Origin: Acidobacteriaceae bacterium
Lineage (GTDB): Bacteria; Acidobacteriota; Vicinamibacteria; Vicinamibacterales; CAVVIG01
NCBI GenBank assembly: GCA_031274845.1
Contig: JAISPN010000239.1
Span: forward strand, 1-5,690
Direction of reading: 5' to 3'
DNA length: 5,690 nt
Every line of letters starts with the position of its first letter. Within the stretch, counting starts at the first letter, position 1. Below the pieces are notes generated by a model. The model saw only the letters and a program-made list of their open reading frames with translations, searched no databases and was not told where the DNA came from. This document shows, one piece after another, positions 3,765 to 5,690 of the stretch. The position numbers and the translations under genes were made by a program.

Positions 3765-5690
3765 TCAGCGATTATACGAGGGTGCTGGTTGACCGCTGAC
3801 GGGCGGTGTTAATGGCAGCGGGAGGTGCAGCGGACAGAACTCGGTCGGTTCGGTGCCGGAGAGAAACACCTCGGAGATGACCGCGCGGCACTGCGGCGTC
3901 GCCAGCTTGCCGCTGTTCTTGTCGATCTCCACCGACGTGATGCCGTCCGGGACCGGGAACGTCACGTTCGCGTGTCCGGCGAGCGCGCGCTTCATGTACT
4001 CGGTCCAGATCGGCAGCGCCGCTTGAGCGCCTGTCAGACCGACCGCCTGGTTGTCGTCGAATCCGACCCACACGACCGTCAGAAGCTCGGGCGTGAAGCC
4101 GGCAAACCACGCGTCGCGCAAGTCGTTGGTCGTCCCTGTTTTGCCCGCGGCATCGAGCGTGAACCCGTTGCTGCGCGCGGCGCTGCCGGTGCCTTCGTTG
4201 ATGACGCTCCTGAGCATGCTGGTGACCAGATACGTTGTGTCTGGGCGCGCGATCGGTTTCGGGGCTTGCGTATTTTTGACCGTGACGTCCTTGCCACCGT
4301 CGTTGACGCGCAGGATGTTGCGCAGCGTCAACTCGACGCCGCCGTTGGGGAAAATCGTGTACGCGGTGGCGATTTCGTACGGCGAGGCTTCGAACACGCC
4401 GAGCGCGATAGACGGATACGCGCGTGGCGGCGCGCCGACGCCGAGCCGCTTCCAGAGCGCGGCAACTTTGTCGTAGCCTGCCTGCTCGGCCACCTTGATT
4501 GCCGCGATGTTGCGCGACTTGGCCAGCGCCTGCCGCAGCGTGACCATCCCGTCGTATTCGTTCTCGAAATTTTCAGGCGTCCACACCTGATCGTCAAACT
4601 CCCACGTCGTCGGCGAATCGTCGACGAGGCTGGCCGGCGTGAGCGACAGCCCGCGTCGCGCGGCTTCTTCAAACGCGGTGAGGTAGACGAACGGCTTGAA
4701 CACCGAGCCGGGCTGCCGGCGCGAGACAAGAGCGCGGTTGTATTGCGATTGGTTGTAGGAGCGCCCGCCGACCATGGCGAGGATGTCGCCAGTGCGCGGA
4801 TCGATCGAGATGAGCGCCGCTTCCGCGTGCCCGCGCCGCTTGCGCCGCGCGAGGAGTTCGTCGACGTTGGTCAGGCCGGTCCGCACGGCATCCTGCGCGA
4901 GACGTTGAAGGTGCAAGTCGAGCGTCGTGTACACCTCGATGGCGTGATTGGGGTCCGCCGTCAGACGGGGGTAGCTGTCCGCCAGCGTCTGCGTGACGTA
5001 ATCGACAAAGTGCGGCGCTTCGGATTCGAGCGCGCGTTGCACGACGTCGAGCGGCGTGTCGATCGCGTTGGTCGCCTCCTCGTTCGTGATGAACCCGGAG
5101 TCGGCCATCGCCCGGATGACGACGTTCCGGCGATCGCGGCAGCGGTCTGGATTCGTAAACGGCGAGAGCGCGGACGGCGACTGAATCACGCCCGCGATCG
5201 TCGCGGCTTCGGGGACGGTGAGGTTGCTGACGTCTTTGCCGAAAAAGAGCCGCGCCGCTTCGGAGACGCCGACAATGGCGAACGAGCCGCGCTGCCCGAG
5301 CGGCACCGCGTTCAGGTACATCTCGAGAATTTCATCCTTCGTCGCGCGGTGCGAGACGATGAGCGACATCCAGATTTCGAGCGTCTTGCGCGTGAGCGCC
5401 GTCGACCAGTTGGAGCGATCGCGCGCCGATTGCAGCGTCCAGCCGCTCATCTGCGGAATAAAGACATTGCGGATGAGTTGCTGGGTGATCGTGCTCGTCG
5501 CTTGCACGCGTCCCGATTTGCCAATCAGGGCGTAGAGGATCGCACCGGTGGAGCGGATCGGATCGATGCCCGGGTGGTAGTAGAAACGGCGATCCTCGAT
5601 GGCGAGCACCGCTTGCACCCTGGGCGGCGCGATGCCACTCAGATGCACGCGCCGTTGTTTCGCGCGCTCCTGCAACATGGTGCTCAGGAC
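3765..5690 (-). CDS. Class A penicillin-binding protein (glycosyltransferase plus transpeptidase), 5' end outside the window
   Basis: This bifunctional peptidoglycan synthase polymerises lipid II and cross-links stem peptides in the periplasm. The frame stays open to the edge: four codons precede the ATG at 5678, which lies too close to the catalytic domain to be the true start. The missing part should hold the cytoplasmic tail and membrane anchor. Numbering from that Met, the GT51 glycosyltransferase domain has EDRRFYYHPGID at 28-39 (catalytic Glu28), ATSTITQQL at 60-68, RKTLE at 97-101, KDEILEMYLN at 114-123 and FFGK at 145-148. The transpeptidase domain has the active-site SVFK at 325-328 (nucleophile Ser325), SRN at 388-390 and KTGT at 513-516. 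The tail carries Cys597 and Cys615 in a GTEPTEFCPLH context and ends in a Pro-rich stretch. The YLNAVPLGQRGSFAI segment resembles PBP1b-type more than PBP1a-type enzymes, but I do not assign a symbol. The XdhC-like gene follows after one base. Confidence 0.95.
   Translation of the reverse strand, partial: VLSTMLQERAKQRRVHLSGIAPPRVQAVLAIEDRRFYYHPGIDPIRSTGAILYALIGKSGRVQATSTITQQLIRNVFIPQMSGWTLQSARDRSNWSTALTRKTLEIWMSLIVSHRATKDEILEMYLNAVPLGQRGSFAIVGVSEAARLFFGKDVSNLTVPEAATIAGVIQSPSALSPFTNPDRCRDRRNVVIRAMADSGFITNEEATNAIDTPLDVVQRALESEAPHFVDYVTQTLADSYPRLTADPNHAIEVYTTLDLHLQRLAQDAVRTGLTNVDELLARRKRRGHAEAALISIDPRTGDILAMVGGRSYNQSQYNRALVSRRQPGSVFKPFVYLTAFEEAARRGLSLTPASLVDDSPTTWEFDDQVWTPENFENEYDGMVTLRQALAKSRNIAAIKVAEQAGYDKVAALWKRLGVGAPPRAYPSIALGVFEASPYEIATAYTIFPNGGVELTLRNILRVNDGGKDVTVKNTQAPKPIARPDTTYLVTSMLRSVINEGTGSAARSNGFTLDAAGKTGTTNDLRDAWFAGFTPELLTVVWVGFDDNQAVGLTGAQAALPIWTEYMKRALAGHANVTFPVPDGITSVEIDKNSGKLATPQCRAVISEVFLSGTEPTEFCPLHLPLPLTPPVSGQPAPSYNR

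Noticed and set aside
5676..5678. ATG at 5678 as the true start of the penicillin-binding protein
   Set aside because: It would place the first catalytic motif 28 residues from the N-terminus with no membrane anchor. The frame continues open to the window edge, so this is an internal methionine.

Overview
The window shows a compact, high-G+C bacterial chromosome segment. All recognisable genes lie on the minus strand, so the biological order runs from the right end of the window to the left: a class A penicillin-binding protein (5' end outside the window), an XdhC/CoxI-family protein, then hrcA, grpE, dnaJ and the first 61 codons of a gene that looks like prmA. Coding density is near total. 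The only intergenic stretch of note is the roughly 50 bases between the XdhC-like gene and hrcA. It holds a CIRCE operator and a plausible sigma-70-type promoter. I see no RNA genes, mobile elements, CRISPR arrays or intrinsic terminators.

Region by region, 3765-5690 encodes a bifunctional peptidoglycan glycosyltransferase/transpeptidase with both catalytic domains intact as far as visible. Region 2933-3763 encodes an XdhC/CoxI-type molybdo-hydroxylase maturation factor that begins one base after the penicillin-binding protein stop codon. Region 2879-2914 holds the heat-shock control site. Region 1-2879 is a heat-shock operon hrcA-grpE-dnaJ-prmA. Every junction in it is a stop/start overlap (4, 4 and 1 bases), so the four genes are probably co-transcribed and translationally coupled.

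How the genes work together: HrcA should bind CIRCE and repress its own operon. GrpE (nucleotide exchange factor) and DnaJ (J-domain co-chaperone with four intact zinc-binding repeats) serve a DnaK that is not encoded here. dnaK is absent from the usual place between grpE and dnaJ and must lie elsewhere. PrmA would methylate ribosomal protein L11. The two genes upstream (cell-wall synthesis and molybdo-enzyme maturation) have no obvious functional link to the chaperones.

Organism: HrcA/CIRCE control, the dnaK-less hrcA-grpE-dnaJ-prmA order, the high G+C content and the style of the penicillin-binding protein would fit an Acidobacteriota lineage (for example Vicinamibacteria-like). This is an inference from recall and not demonstrated. 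Overall this is a housekeeping region. I found no convincing undescribed system, only several modest points worth a check.
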